DNA of 64,000 nucleotides from CAYNRE01 sp964399535 (GCA_964399535.1 CAYNRE010000069.1:78484-142483), one strand, 5' to 3'. Positions 50,983-60,329 are shown, counted from the stretch's first letter. Notes: generated from the letters alone by a model not told the origin. A program made the numbers and translations.

Positions 50983-52926
50983 TCAGGCACCGCGCCCCCC
51001 GCGCTCGGGCTCCACTTTTTCCAGTTCCGCCATTCGTTCGCGAATGCGCGGAATCTGCTCCTCGGCCGCCGCTTGGCCGACGTCGGCCAGTTCGGCAGCG
51101 CGGCTGAAATCCGTAAAATCGAATCGCGGGGTGTCGGGCGTAATCATTACGTCGATCAGAGCCGCCCGGGCAGCGCTGAAGCTGTGGTCCTGGATTTCGT
51201 TGATGCGCAGAACGGTCTCGGCCAGACCCGGCCGGCGCATTTCGGCCGTGGTCATGCCAGGCCGGTTGCGGGCGAAACGAATCGGCAGCCGGCTCATGAC
51301 ATCGACGCCCACGATCAAGTCGGCCCCGCGTTCGACCAGTACGTCGGCCGGAAGGTTGTTGAGTACGCCGCCGTCGACCAGCACCTGTCCCTCGCGCAGG
51401 ATCGGCCGGGCGATGATCGGCAGGTTGATGCTCTCCAAAATGGCGTGAATCGCGTCGCCGCGCTCGCGAACCACGAGCTGGCCGGTGACCAGATCCACGG
51501 TCATCACCGAAATGGGCACCTGCATTTGTTCGAGCATGGCCTGCCCCAGGTAGGGCCTGAGCAGCGGGTCCCAGCGGTTAAAGCGAAAATTCGCCCAAAG
51601 ATAGGCGTGGCCAGCCCAGGGAATGCGCCGCAGCCAGCGGGGTGTACTCAGGTTCTTGCTGAATTCGGCCAGGGCGTCGTCGGCGTCCCAGCCGGCGGCA
51701 TAGCTCATACCCGTCAGCGCCCCCGAGCTGGTGGTGGCGAGCCGGTCGAACCCAATCTGGGCTCGGTCCAGCGCCCGTAGCACCCCCAGGTGAGCCATTC
51801 CCCGGGCACCTCCGCCGGAAAGCGCCAATCCGATCTGAACCCCCAGCAGGTGGCGAACCAATCGCAGCACGGAACGTCGCTCGGGCCAGGTCAAGTCGTG
51901 GGGCCCTTCGTCCAGCACGATCTTGAAGCTTTCCAGCGTCAGGCGGTCGTCCCATCGCTGGGGAGGTGCGATCTTTTCTCCCGGCCGAAGCACCCACACG
52001 CCGCGGGTCCGCTGCTCGGAGCCGGGCTCCAGGTCGAGCAGTTCGCCCAGCATTCGGTTCGAGGTGTCGACAAACTCGGGGTCGAACACCCAGAACACTT
52101 CTTCGCAGTGAGGCAACAGCCCGCGCAGCGAGGTAAGCAACCCCCGCTGGGTCACGTCGAGCAGAATTCGGCCATGATGTTCGTGCGCCCGATTGATTCG
52201 CTGCCGCACGGCGAGCTCGATCGAGCCGGGCGACCCGCCCGCCGGAAGCCGCTCGACCAGAAAGCGCCCGCCGGTGGGCCAGATTTCCGCGCGGTCGGTC
52301 AGCACCTCGACCGAGTCGCCCCGCGCACACAGTTCCCGGGCCAGCGGATACATCAGCCCCTGGGTGCGGGCCGAGGGATGAACCAACGCCACCACCGAGG
52401 ACCGGGCCCGCGGTCGTCGCCCGCTGGTAACCCAGCGCATCCGTTGACTGAGCGTGCGGCTCAGGTTCACCGACAACCGTGGTGCGCGACCCAACAGGTG
52501 CTGAAAGTCGAGCGGTGTCAGCTCCAATAACTCGCAGTCGGTCGCCGCCACGGCCGAACCCAGGTTGACCCCTTCGGTCAACATGGCCAGCTCGCCGAAA
52601 TGGGCTCCCCGCCCCAGATGGTCCGAAAACCGGTAATCGGCTCGCTCGATGGCAATCCGCACTCGTCCGCGGGCGATTAGAAACAGCCGATCGCCCGGCT
52701 CGTCCTGTCGCTGCAGAACTGTGCCGCCGGGCGCGAAACGAAATCGGAGACGGCGTGCAATCTCGTCCAGTTCGCTCGAATCGAGCCCCTGGCCCAAGGG
52801 CGAGCGACGCAAAAGCTGAATCACCTCGGCGCGATCGGGTGCCGAAGGAGCGGCGCGGGGGGGAGCGAAATTCGCCCTCGGCTCATCGGGCCTGGAGAAA
52901 TCCTCTCCGGTGAGGTTGGCCGCCAT
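50983..52926 (-). CDS. Cyclic-nucleotide-binding domain / patatin-like phospholipase (NTE-like)
   Basis: A 647-residue protein related to the bacterial neuropathy-target-esterase family. Residues about 32-160 form a cNMP-binding domain (GTVLQRQDEPGDRLFLI, GAHFGELAMLTEG). Residues about 178-340 are a linker of the type found in NTE proteins. Residues about 364-560 are the patatin hydrolase, with oxyanion loop LALSGGGARGMAHLG and catalytic Asp518 in LVDGGVLNNLP. The nucleophile elbow is unusual: TTSSG with Ser400 replaces the GxSxG consensus, the first Gly being Thr398. ATG at 52926 was chosen; upstream frame lacks homology. Expected activity is hydrolysis of phospholipid or lysophospholipid, perhaps controlled by a cyclic nucleotide. 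Confidence 0.88.
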   Translation of the reverse strand: MAANLTGEDFSRPDEPRANFAPPRAAPSAPDRAEVIQLLRRSPLGQGLDSSELDEIARRLRFRFAPGGTVLQRQDEPGDRLFLIARGRVRIAIERADYRFSDHLGRGAHFGELAMLTEGVNLGSAVAATDCELLELTPLDFQHLLGRAPRLSVNLSRTLSQRMRWVTSGRRPRARSSVVALVHPSARTQGLMYPLARELCARGDSVEVLTDRAEIWPTGGRFLVERLPAGGSPGSIELAVRQRINRAHEHHGRILLDVTQRGLLTSLRGLLPHCEEVFWVFDPEFVDTSNRMLGELLDLEPGSEQRTRGVWVLRPGEKIAPPQRWDDRLTLESFKIVLDEGPHDLTWPERRSVLRLVRHLLGVQIGLALSGGGARGMAHLGVLRALDRAQIGFDRLATTSSGALTGMSYAAGWDADDALAEFSKNLSTPRWLRRIPWAGHAYLWANFRFNRWDPLLRPYLGQAMLEQMQVPISVMTVDLVTGQLVVRERGDAIHAILESINLPIIARPILREGQVLVDGGVLNNLPADVLVERGADLIVGVDVMSRLPIRFARNRPGMTTAEMRRPGLAETVLRINEIQDHSFSAARAALIDVMITPDTPRFDFTDFSRAAELADVGQAAAEEQIPRIRERMAELEKVEPERGGRGA

Positions 52927-53270
52927 ATCCGTTACTTGGCCCCCGCTACGGAAAAAAACCGATCGGCCCGCGGTGCGCACCCCGGTGAACGGAGTCGCGG
53001 GCCGGCGGTTGTGCCCCCCCGGTGACCCGCATCCTAGAAGTGAAGGCCGTTTCGGGTCAATCCGACCGGTCGGCTCGCACTTGGCCCAAAGGTGGTCCGA
53101 GTCGTGCGGGCGCGCTTTTTCGCCCACCCGCTCCCGGTGGCGACGCCCGAGCCGGCCGCCTAGACGCTTTCGCTATACTGCCAACGGATTCGAGGGGGGC
53201 ACCACCCGAGGGAGGCGCATCCGTTGCGGAAACGCTGGAGTGGTGCAAACCATGTCGACTGGGGAACCGT
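52927..53270. promoter_or_regulatory. Divergent promoter region, patatin gene and hemH
   Basis: A 344-base interval separating the two divergent genes. A TATACT at 53174-53179 facing hemH could be a -10 element, but no good -35 lies 16-18 bases before it. No gene is supported in this interval. Confidence 0.3.
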
Positions 53271-54302
53271 ATGCCGGCCGGTAATTTCGACGCGCTGCTC
53301 GTCACCTCGTTCGGCGGCCCGGAACGAACGGAAGACGTGCTGCCGTTCCTTGAAAATGTGCTCCGCGGCAAGCCGGTTCCCCGGGCTCGAATGCTCGAGG
53401 TTGCCGAGCATTATTACCACTTCCAGGGGCGCAGCCCCATCAACGACCAGAACCGCGCGCTGCTGGCCAGCCTGCGCCGCGAGCTGGCCCGCCGGCGGCT
53501 CGACCTGCGTCTCTACTGGGGCAACCGCAACTGGCATCCGCTGCTGGCCGATAGCGTACGCCAGATGCGCGACGACGGAATCCGCCGCGCGCTGGTGTTG
53601 ATCACGTCGGCCTTTGGTTCCTACTCAGGCTGCCGGCAATACCAAGAAAACCTGGCCACGGCTCGTCACGCCGCGGGTGAGGGTGCCCCCGAACTGGTCA
53701 AGCTCCGCTTGTTCTACAACCACCCTGCTTTTATCCAGGCTCAGGCCGATCGGCTGACCGCGGCCTGGCGCCAGTTGTCTGCCGCCGAGCAACCCGACGC
53801 CGCCCTGGTGTTCACCGCGCACAGTATCCCGCTATCCATGGCCGAGCATTCCCCCTATTGTCAGCAACTGCGCGAAGCCTGCGGGCTCGTAGCCGAGGCC
53901 GCCGGACTGGGCTCCTGGCGACTGGTATATCAAAGCCGAAGCGGATCGCCCGGCCAGCCCTGGCTGGAGCCGGATATCGGCGACTGCTTGGAGGAATTGG
54001 CCCGCGACGGCCGGCGCAGCACCGTTGTAGTTCCCATCGGTTTTCTTTCCGACCACATGGAGGTGCTCTACGACCTGGATACCGAAGCCCTGGCCCGGGC
54101 CCAGCAGCTCGGGCTGCGGCTGATTCGCGCGGGCACCGTCGGCAACCACCCACGGTTTGTCGAAGGCATCGGTGAGCTGGTCGCGGAGTGCTGCGACCCC
54201 GACCGGCCCCGGCTGGCGCTCGGCTCAGCGGGCCCCTGGCCTGCGGTTTGCCCGGCGGATTGCTGCCCTCCGCCAGTGCGTCCGGCGTCGCCGGCGGAGT
54301 GA
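53271..54302 (+). CDS. hemH: Ferrochelatase
   Basis: Inserts iron into a porphyrin in the last step of heme synthesis; whether the substrate is protoporphyrin or coproporphyrin cannot be told. The 343 residues show LLVTSFGGPER, ARMLEVAEHYYHFQGRSPIN (split at HYYHF), the catalytic His in FTAHSIPLSM, YQSRSGSPGQPWLEPDI, and VVPIGFLSDHMEVLYDLD. The last ~40 residues contain a CC pair, a single Cys, and another CC pair (ECCDP, VCPADCCPPP). This cysteine-rich tail resembles those that hold a [2Fe-2S] cluster in some ferrochelatases. ATG at 53271 with GGGGAA upstream is preferred. Confidence 0.92.
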   Translation: MPAGNFDALLVTSFGGPERTEDVLPFLENVLRGKPVPRARMLEVAEHYYHFQGRSPINDQNRALLASLRRELARRRLDLRLYWGNRNWHPLLADSVRQMRDDGIRRALVLITSAFGSYSGCRQYQENLATARHAAGEGAPELVKLRLFYNHPAFIQAQADRLTAAWRQLSAAEQPDAALVFTAHSIPLSMAEHSPYCQQLREACGLVAEAAGLGSWRLVYQSRSGSPGQPWLEPDIGDCLEELARDGRRSTVVVPIGFLSDHMEVLYDLDTEALARAQQLGLRLIRAGTVGNHPRFVEGIGELVAECCDPDRPRLALGSAGPWPAVCPADCCPPPVRPASPAE

Positions 54303-54435
54303 ATTACGGAATCTCGATGATTTCGCCACCTCCCTCCGGTTACAATTCGGGCGCCCGGCTGGCAGCAGGCAGCGTCTGGCCGCGATAGGCTTACCGGGCG
54401 GCGTCGTAAAGTCTCGTTCCGGATGGAGGCCCGGC

Positions 54436-55761
54436 ATGCTCTCCTTCCATTCGCGCTGGTCCGATGGCGGGCTGCCGATTTCTCGGCGCACCGTGCTGCG
54501 TCTTGGTTGGCTGGGGTGTGGGTCGCTGACCCTGGCCGATTGGCTGCGGCTGCGCTCGCTAGCGTCCCCCTCCCAGCGGCCGACCACCGCGGTGATTCAT
54601 CTTTTTCTGGGGGGCGGACCAAGCCATCTCGACATGTTCGACCCGAAGCCGCTGGCCCCGGTCGAAGTGCGCGGCGAGTTCCAGCCGATTCCCACCCGGC
54701 TGCCCGGATACTTTTTCTCGGAACACCTGCCTCGGCTGGCCAACTCGCTCGATCGGCTGGCCGTGGTGCGCTCGATTACGCATGGCGAGGCGAGCCATTT
54801 GCCGGCCTCGCACTGGATGGTGACCGGGTACCGTCCACCGCCGGGAACCACGACCAACTTGAACCCCTACTGCGGCGCGCTTACCGCCCGGCTGCGCGGC
54901 CCCAACGTCCCGGGCATGCCCGCCTACGCCAGCATTCCCAAGCGACAATCGCTAGGGGGCGCGGCCTATCTGGGATCGCAATTCAACCCGTTCACCACCG
55001 AGAGCGATCCGGCGGCCGAGAAGTTTCGCGTGCAGAACCTGAGCCTGGCCGCCGGCCTCGACGCCGACCGGCTGCAAAACCGCCACGCCCTGCGACGCGA
55101 GCTTGACCGGGTTCGCGACGACGTCGACCGCCATGGCGAGCTGAGCGGCTTCGATCGTTTCGAACAAGAAGCGCTCGAGCTGGTTACCAACGCACGTGCC
55201 CAGGCGGCCTTCGACATGGAGCGGGAAGACCCGGCCACCCGCGACCGCTATGGCCGGCACCCGCTGGGCCAACGGTTGCTGCTGGCCCGGCGGCTGGTCG
55301 AAGCGGGGGTGACTTTCGTATCCGTCTTGTCGGGGGGACGCTGGGATACGCACATCGACAATTTCAGCGTGCTTCGCGACGTGTCGCTGCCGCCGCTCGA
55401 TCAGGCGCTGGCGGCCCTGGTGAGCGATTTGGCCGAGCGCAACCTGGATCGCCAGGTTCTGGTGCTGGTCTCCGGCGAATTTGGTCGCACCCCCACCATC
55501 AATCGCAATGGTGGGCGCGATCACTGGCCAGGCGCCGCGAGCGTGGTTTTCGCCGGCGGAGGTTTGCCAATGGGCCAGGTCATCGGCGCCACCGATCCGA
55601 AGGCCGGCCGGCCCGTGACACATCCTTACGGCCCGGGCGACGTGCTGGCCACGGTCTACCAGTTCCTGGGCATCGACCTTGGCGCCGAGTTTCTCGATGC
55701 CAGCGGGCGGCCCATGCGGGTGCTGCCCGAGGGGCGGCCGATTGCCGAGCTTCAGGCCTGA
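54436..55761 (+). CDS. DUF1501 family Tat-exported protein
   Basis: A 441-residue sulfatase-like protein of the DUF1501 family, which is strongly expanded in planctomycetes. The N-terminus has a twin-arginine signal (ISRRTVLRLGWLGCGSLTLADWL, seen as SRRTVLRLG plus a hydrophobic helix). The body shows FLGGGPSHLDMFDPKP, EHLPRLANSLDRLAVVRS, and a C-terminal SGEFGRTPTINRNGGRDHWPGA motif with the metal-binding type His. The biochemical activity is not known. The ATG at 54436 is preceded by GGATGGAGG. In planctomycetes DUF1501 genes often pair with DUF1549/1553 cytochrome genes; none is adjacent here. Confidence 0.9.
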   Translation: MLSFHSRWSDGGLPISRRTVLRLGWLGCGSLTLADWLRLRSLASPSQRPTTAVIHLFLGGGPSHLDMFDPKPLAPVEVRGEFQPIPTRLPGYFFSEHLPRLANSLDRLAVVRSITHGEASHLPASHWMVTGYRPPPGTTTNLNPYCGALTARLRGPNVPGMPAYASIPKRQSLGGAAYLGSQFNPFTTESDPAAEKFRVQNLSLAAGLDADRLQNRHALRRELDRVRDDVDRHGELSGFDRFEQEALELVTNARAQAAFDMEREDPATRDRYGRHPLGQRLLLARRLVEAGVTFVSVLSGGRWDTHIDNFSVLRDVSLPPLDQALAALVSDLAERNLDRQVLVLVSGEFGRTPTINRNGGRDHWPGAASVVFAGGGLPMGQVIGATDPKAGRPVTHPYGPGDVLATVYQFLGIDLGAEFLDASGRPMRVLPEGRPIAELQA

Positions 55762-55795
55762 CCCGCGAAAGCTTCGCTACCGCGCGATTGCGCCG

Positions 55796-56218
55796 CTACC
55801 GCACGACCGTATCGCGGAGAAACTCGGCGATTTCCGTCAGGGGTGCCCCGGGCGTAAAAACCCGAGCCACGCCCGCCGCTTCGAGCGCGGGAAAATCGGC
55901 CTCGGGAATGATTCCCCCCACGATCACCTTCACGTGGTCGAGTTGCCGGGCCGCCAGGGCTTGCATCAAGGCGGGCACCAGGGTCTTGTGCGCGCCCGAG
56001 AGAATGCTGATTCCCAGCACGTCGGCATCTTCGTCTTGCACGGCGCGCACCACCGCCTCGGGGGTTTGCCAGAGCCCGGTGTAAATCACCTCCATGCCGG
56101 CATCGCGCAGGGCCCGGGCCACGACCTGAACGCCGCGATCGTGGCCATCCAGGCCGATCTTGGCCAGCACCACGCGAATGGGGCGGGTAGCCGGTGCCTG
56201 ACCCGAGAATGCGAACAT
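55796..56218 (-). CDS. Acyl-CoA mutase small (cobalamin-binding) subunit
   Basis: A 140-residue B12-binding domain. The motif KIGLDGHDRGVQVVARAL (residues ~20-37) contains the DxHxxG sequence whose His ligates cobalt; the following SILSGAHKTL and VGGIIPEADF segments are the SxL and GG motifs of the base-off cobalamin fold. ATG at 56218 has GGGAAGGGGG upstream. It lies 22 bases downstream of the large subunit. Its length and separation from the catalytic subunit match IcmB of isobutyryl-CoA mutase rather than the fused MCM chains. Confidence 0.9.
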   Translation of the reverse strand: MFAFSGQAPATRPIRVVLAKIGLDGHDRGVQVVARALRDAGMEVIYTGLWQTPEAVVRAVQDEDADVLGISILSGAHKTLVPALMQALAARQLDHVKVIVGGIIPEADFPALEAAGVARVFTPGAPLTEIAEFLRDTVVR

Positions 56219-56240
56219 CGATCCCCCTTCCCTCGAACGG

Positions 56241-57896
56241 TTAAATCCCGCTGGCCACGGCCGGATTGTACCGGCCCAGCGAAACGGCCAGCGCATCGAC
56301 CAGTTCCCCCACCGTGGCCTGCCGCCGCACGGCTTCGAGCACGCTGGGCAGCAGGTTCTCGCCGCCGGCCGCCGCGCGGCTCACCTCCTTGAGCGCGGCC
56401 GAGAAGCCTTGCGCATCGCGCGTCGATTTGACCCGGGCCAGGTTCTCTTTCTGCTTGCGCTCGACCGAGTCGTCGACCTCGAGCGTGGGAATCCGGCTCG
56501 GCTCCGACTCGGTAAACGCGTTCACGCCCACGATCAGCTTGCGGCCCGCGTCCACTTCGCGCTGAAACAGATAGGCGCTGTCGGCAATCCGGCGACGGAA
56601 GTAGCCGTTTTCGATCGCGGCGATCATGCCCCCCTGCTGCTCGATTTCGGCGAAGATCCCCTCGGCTTCGGCCTCGAGCGCGTCGGTCAGCGATTCAATC
56701 GCGTAGCTCCCGCCCAGCGGGTCGACCGTGTTGATTACGCCGGTTTCGTGGGCCAGCACCTGCTGGGTCCGCAGGGCGATGGTCACTGCTTCCTCGGTGG
56801 GCAGCGAAAGCGTTTCGTCGCGGCTGTTGGTATGCAGCGACTGGCAACCCCCGAGCACCGCCGCCAGGGCCTGGTAGGCCACGCGGATCACGTTCACTTC
56901 AGGCTGCTGGGCCTGCAGGCTTACGCCCGAGGTTTGGGCATGGCACCGAAGCGCCCAACTCCGCGGATCGCGGGCCCCGTAACGCTCGCGCAAGTGCCGG
57001 GCCCAAATACGGCGGGCGGCGCGGAACTTGGCGATCTCTTCCAGGAAGTCGTTATGGGCGTTGAAGAAGAACGAAAGCCGCGGGGCAAACTGATCCACGG
57101 CCAACCCCCGCTCGAGCCCCATCTCGACATAGTGGAACCCATCGGCCAGCGTAAACGCCAGCTCTTCGGCGGCCGTGCTGCCCGCCTCGCGTATGTGGTA
57201 TCCCGAAATCGAAACCGGGTTGAACTGGGGAACCTGCTGAGCACAGAACTCGATCACGTCGGTTACCAGCCGCACGCTGGCGCGCGGCGGATAGACGAAC
57301 TCGTTCTGGGCATGGTACTCCTTGAGAATATCGTTCTGCAGGGTGCCGCGCAGTTGGTGCCAGGCCACCCCCTGCCGCTCGGCCGTCACCAGGTACATGG
57401 CAAAGATGATCAGCGCCGGAGCGTTGATCGTCATCGACACGCTCACCGCTCCCAGATCGATTCCGGCAAAAAGCCGCTCGAAATCGGCAATCGAATCGAC
57501 CGCCACGCCCAGGCGGCCTACCTCGCCCAGTGCCTGGGGGTGGTCGCTGTCCACACCCATGAGCGTCGGCAAGTCAAACGCGGTGCTCAGCCCGGTTTGG
57601 CCCTTCTCCAGCAGGAAGTGAAACCGGGCATTGGTTTCCTCGGCGGTGCCGAAGCCGGCGAACTGCCGCATCGTCCAGAGCCGGCCACGATACATGCTGG
57701 CGTGCACGCCGCGGGTAAAGGGGTACTGGCCGGGATACCCGAGCGCCGCCTCGTAGGCCTCGTCGGTGGTTTCGGGCAAGTACAGCGGATCAATCGGCCG
57801 GCCGCTCACCGTGGTGAACGCAGCCCCCTTCGCTTCGCCGCGGCGCAGCGCCTCGCGATATGCCGCTTCCGCGCTGGGCGTGACCCGAGTCGCCAT
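56241..57896 (-). CDS. Acyl-CoA mutase large subunit, probably isobutyryl-CoA mutase (IcmA-like)
   Basis: The catalytic TIM-barrel chain of a coenzyme B12-dependent carbon-skeleton mutase, 551 residues and without its own B12 domain. Motifs: YPFTRGVHASMYRGRLWTMRQFAGFG, STAFDLPTLMG, NDILKEYHAQNEFVYPP, and ISGYHIREAGSTAAEEL (all in parts). The two residues that select substrate are Phe79 (in RQFAG) and Gln197 (in EYHAQNE). Methylmalonyl-CoA mutase has Tyr and Arg there; isobutyryl-CoA mutase has Phe and Gln. Homology alone would give a methylmalonyl-CoA label. ATG at 57896 (MATRVTPSAE) was preferred over 57938. The thiolase gene ends 73 bases upstream of it on the same strand. Confidence 0.88.
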   Translation of the reverse strand: MATRVTPSAEAAYREALRRGEAKGAAFTTVSGRPIDPLYLPETTDEAYEAALGYPGQYPFTRGVHASMYRGRLWTMRQFAGFGTAEETNARFHFLLEKGQTGLSTAFDLPTLMGVDSDHPQALGEVGRLGVAVDSIADFERLFAGIDLGAVSVSMTINAPALIIFAMYLVTAERQGVAWHQLRGTLQNDILKEYHAQNEFVYPPRASVRLVTDVIEFCAQQVPQFNPVSISGYHIREAGSTAAEELAFTLADGFHYVEMGLERGLAVDQFAPRLSFFFNAHNDFLEEIAKFRAARRIWARHLRERYGARDPRSWALRCHAQTSGVSLQAQQPEVNVIRVAYQALAAVLGGCQSLHTNSRDETLSLPTEEAVTIALRTQQVLAHETGVINTVDPLGGSYAIESLTDALEAEAEGIFAEIEQQGGMIAAIENGYFRRRIADSAYLFQREVDAGRKLIVGVNAFTESEPSRIPTLEVDDSVERKQKENLARVKSTRDAQGFSAALKEVSRAAAGGENLLPSVLEAVRRQATVGELVDALAVSLGRYNPAVASGI

Positions 57897-57969
57897 CGCT
57901 ATTTCCCGAATTAAGACCGCCGAGTTGCCACGCGCCACGCCGCGGGCCGGCCGATGCCCGGCCCCCGAC

Positions 57970-59151
57970 CTACTCCCGCTCGATAATCATTGCCACGGCA
58001 TTGCCGCCCCCCAGGCACAGCGACGCCAGGCCCCGCTTCAAGTTCCGCTCCGCCAGGCTATGCAGCAGCGTCACCAGGACCCGGGCTCCGCTGGCGCCAA
58101 TCGGATGCCCCAGGGCGATCGCCCCGCCTTCGACGTTGGTCTTCCGAGGATCAAGCTCCAGCGGACGCATGCAGGCCAAACACTGGGCCGCGAACGCCTC
58201 GTTCAACTCGACCAGGTCGATATCGGCCAGGGTCATTTGGGCTCGCTCGAGGACCCGCTGGATGGCGCTGACCGGGGCGATGAAAATCTCTTTGGGATCC
58301 ACCCCGCTCGTCGCCTGAGCCACGATGCGCGCCCTAAGTGGCGAGGGATGTTCCAGGGCCACCGGGCGGCTCGCCACCACCACGGCCGCGGCACCATCGC
58401 TCAACTGCGAGGCGTTTCCCGCCGTTACCGTACCCTGAGAACCGAACGAGGGGCGCAACTGGGCGAGCTTCTCGGCCACGGTATCGGGGCGCGGGCCTTC
58501 GTCGTGCTCGACCACACGGTCTTGCTTCTTGCCCGCGATAACCACGGGCACAATCTCGGCGGCGAAACGGCCGCCCGACGCCGCGGCATGGGCCCTGCGA
58601 TGGCTCTCGGCGGCGAAATGGTCCTGGTCGGCCCGGCTTACCCCGCGGCTTTCGGCGATGTAGTCGGCCGCCGCGCCCATGGCCATATCCTCCAGGGCGC
58701 ACCACAGCCCATCGTGGAGCATGTGATCGAGCACCTGTTGATGGCCGAATTTGCACCCTTCGCGGTAGTTCTGGATTAAATGCGGGGCCCGGCTCATGTT
58801 TTCCATGCCGCCGGCCACCACCACCTGGGCATCGCCGCAGCGCACCGCCTGGGCGGCCAGCATCACGGCCTTCAGCCCCGAGCCGCACATTTTATTGATC
58901 GTCAGCGCCGCCACGCTCGTAGGAAGCCCCGCCGCCAACGCGGCCTGCCGGGCCGGGGCCTGACCCTGGCCTGCGGTAAGAATGCTGCCCATCACCACTT
59001 CGTCGACCTGGGCCGGTTCGATGCCCGTTCGGCGAAGCGCTTGCGCAATCGCGGTGGCGCCGAGCTTGGGCGCCGGCACCTCGGCCAGCCCCCCCAGGAA
59101 CTTACCGATCGGAGTGCGGCAGCCCCCCAGGATAAATGCGTCGCTCATCAT
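57970..59151 (-). CDS. Acetyl-CoA acetyltransferase (thiolase)
   Basis: A 393-residue thiolase. The catalytic residues are visible: nucleophilic Cys in TINKMCGSGLKAVMLA (near residue 89), the His of GGAIALGHPIGASG, and the second Cys in LCLGGGNAVAM near the C-terminus; NEAFAAQ is also present. The N-terminus is MMSDAFILGGCRTPIGKF. Either ATG (59151 or 59148) could be the start. It may make or cleave acetoacetyl-CoA or longer 3-oxoacyl-CoA. With the mutase genes downstream on the same strand it may act in butyryl/isobutyryl-CoA metabolism. Confidence 0.93.
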   Translation of the reverse strand: MMSDAFILGGCRTPIGKFLGGLAEVPAPKLGATAIAQALRRTGIEPAQVDEVVMGSILTAGQGQAPARQAALAAGLPTSVAALTINKMCGSGLKAVMLAAQAVRCGDAQVVVAGGMENMSRAPHLIQNYREGCKFGHQQVLDHMLHDGLWCALEDMAMGAAADYIAESRGVSRADQDHFAAESHRRAHAAASGGRFAAEIVPVVIAGKKQDRVVEHDEGPRPDTVAEKLAQLRPSFGSQGTVTAGNASQLSDGAAAVVVASRPVALEHPSPLRARIVAQATSGVDPKEIFIAPVSAIQRVLERAQMTLADIDLVELNEAFAAQCLACMRPLELDPRKTNVEGGAIALGHPIGASGARVLVTLLHSLAERNLKRGLASLCLGGGNAVAMIIERE

Positions 59152-59422
59152 TGCTTCCGGAGGAATGGGCCGGTGGGCAATCGCCGGCCCGAGGGCACGT
59201 CCCCGGGGCGGCACCGGCCAACGTGCCTCGGGGACGGTTCGCGCCGCGATTTGCATTTCGACCGGCGCCGGTCCCCCCCATCCTACACTGGGCGCACCGC
59301 ACGGCGTAAGCCTTCCTGGCCCGAGGAGTTTCGGCCCGCCCCCGCGGTCCAGCTCCCCGCGCCGGTAGCCCCCAAACCGCGGCTGCCTCGGTCGTTGTCC
59401 CCCTCGGCGCCCGCCGGGTATC

Positions 59423-60193
59423 ATGGGCCCGATGATGAGTTCGCCAACTGCCGTCGACGACGACCCACTGCAATTGGTTACGCGACTGGAAGCGGGCGAC
59501 CGTCGCGCCCTGGCCCGGGTCCTGTCGCGGGTCGAAAACCATTTGCCGCTTCCTCCTCCCCCGGCGAGCCCCAAGCCCACGCTCACCGTGGGCATCACCG
59601 GCAGCGGCGGGGCGGGCAAGAGCACGCTCGTGGCGGCGCTAATCGCTCACCTCCGCACGCTCGGTCTTCGCGTCGCCGTGCTGGCCAGCGATCCGCAAAG
59701 CCCACTGACCGGCGGGGCGCTCTTGGGCGACCGGGTCCGGGTACCGTTTCCGGCCGACGACGATGCGGTTTACTTTCGCAGCCTTTCCACCCGCGGCGCT
59801 GCCGGCGGGGTTTCAGCGGCCACGGGACCAGCCATTCCCTGGCTGCGGGCAGCCGGGTTCGATGTGGTGCTGATCGAAACCGTGGGAGTCGGCCAGGACC
59901 AAATCGAAGTCCGCCGCCTGGTCGATGTACTGCTTTTGATGGTCACGCCCCACACGGGCGACGAAGTCCAGTGGGAAAAAGCGGGGCTCATCGAGGTCGC
60001 CGACCTGGTCGCCGTGAACAAATCCGACCTGGCAGGCTCCGACCGGGTTCGCCAACAGCTTCGCGCGGCACTCTCGCTTTCAGCCTCGGGCGAACTGGTG
60101 CCCGTGCTCAGCCTGACGGCGGCCACCGGCAAGGGGGTGCCCGAGCTGTGGGACACCATTCGCCAGTGCGGCGAGGCTCGCCGAGGCGAATGA
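59423..60193 (+). CDS. meaB: MeaB-type GTPase (acyl-CoA mutase chaperone)
   Basis: A 256-residue G3E P-loop GTPase that loads and protects the B12 cofactor of acyl-CoA mutases. Visible elements: Walker A GITGSGGAGKSTLVAAL, DPQSPLTGGALLGDRVR (switch region, Mg ligand Asp), VLIETVGVGQDQIEV, and NKSDLAG for guanine recognition. It is shorter than usual MeaB (about 310-330) and lacks part of the C-terminal dimerisation arm. ATG at 59423 or 59432/59435 may be the start. It is divergent from the thiolase-mutase genes and clearly belongs with the mutase. Confidence 0.9.
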   Translation: MGPMMSSPTAVDDDPLQLVTRLEAGDRRALARVLSRVENHLPLPPPPASPKPTLTVGITGSGGAGKSTLVAALIAHLRTLGLRVAVLASDPQSPLTGGALLGDRVRVPFPADDDAVYFRSLSTRGAAGGVSAATGPAIPWLRAAGFDVVLIETVGVGQDQIEVRRLVDVLLLMVTPHTGDEVQWEKAGLIEVADLVAVNKSDLAGSDRVRQQLRAALSLSASGELVPVLSLTAATGKGVPELWDTIRQCGEARRGE

Positions 60194-60329
60194 ACCGGTG
60201 GTGAACCGCGCTTGTTTCGCCAGCATAGAACGGTGGTGGAGTATGCGCGAGCGGCTCCGGGCCCTCGAATGTACACCTCAACCAGGGGACCAATTCACTT
60301 TCCGGCGCGGAAGGGGAGATTGCCGAATC

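Noticed and set aside
56409..57914. 501-codon open frame on the + strand opposite the mutase gene
   Set aside because: Antisense shadow of the acyl-CoA mutase large subunit, whose motifs are unmistakable.
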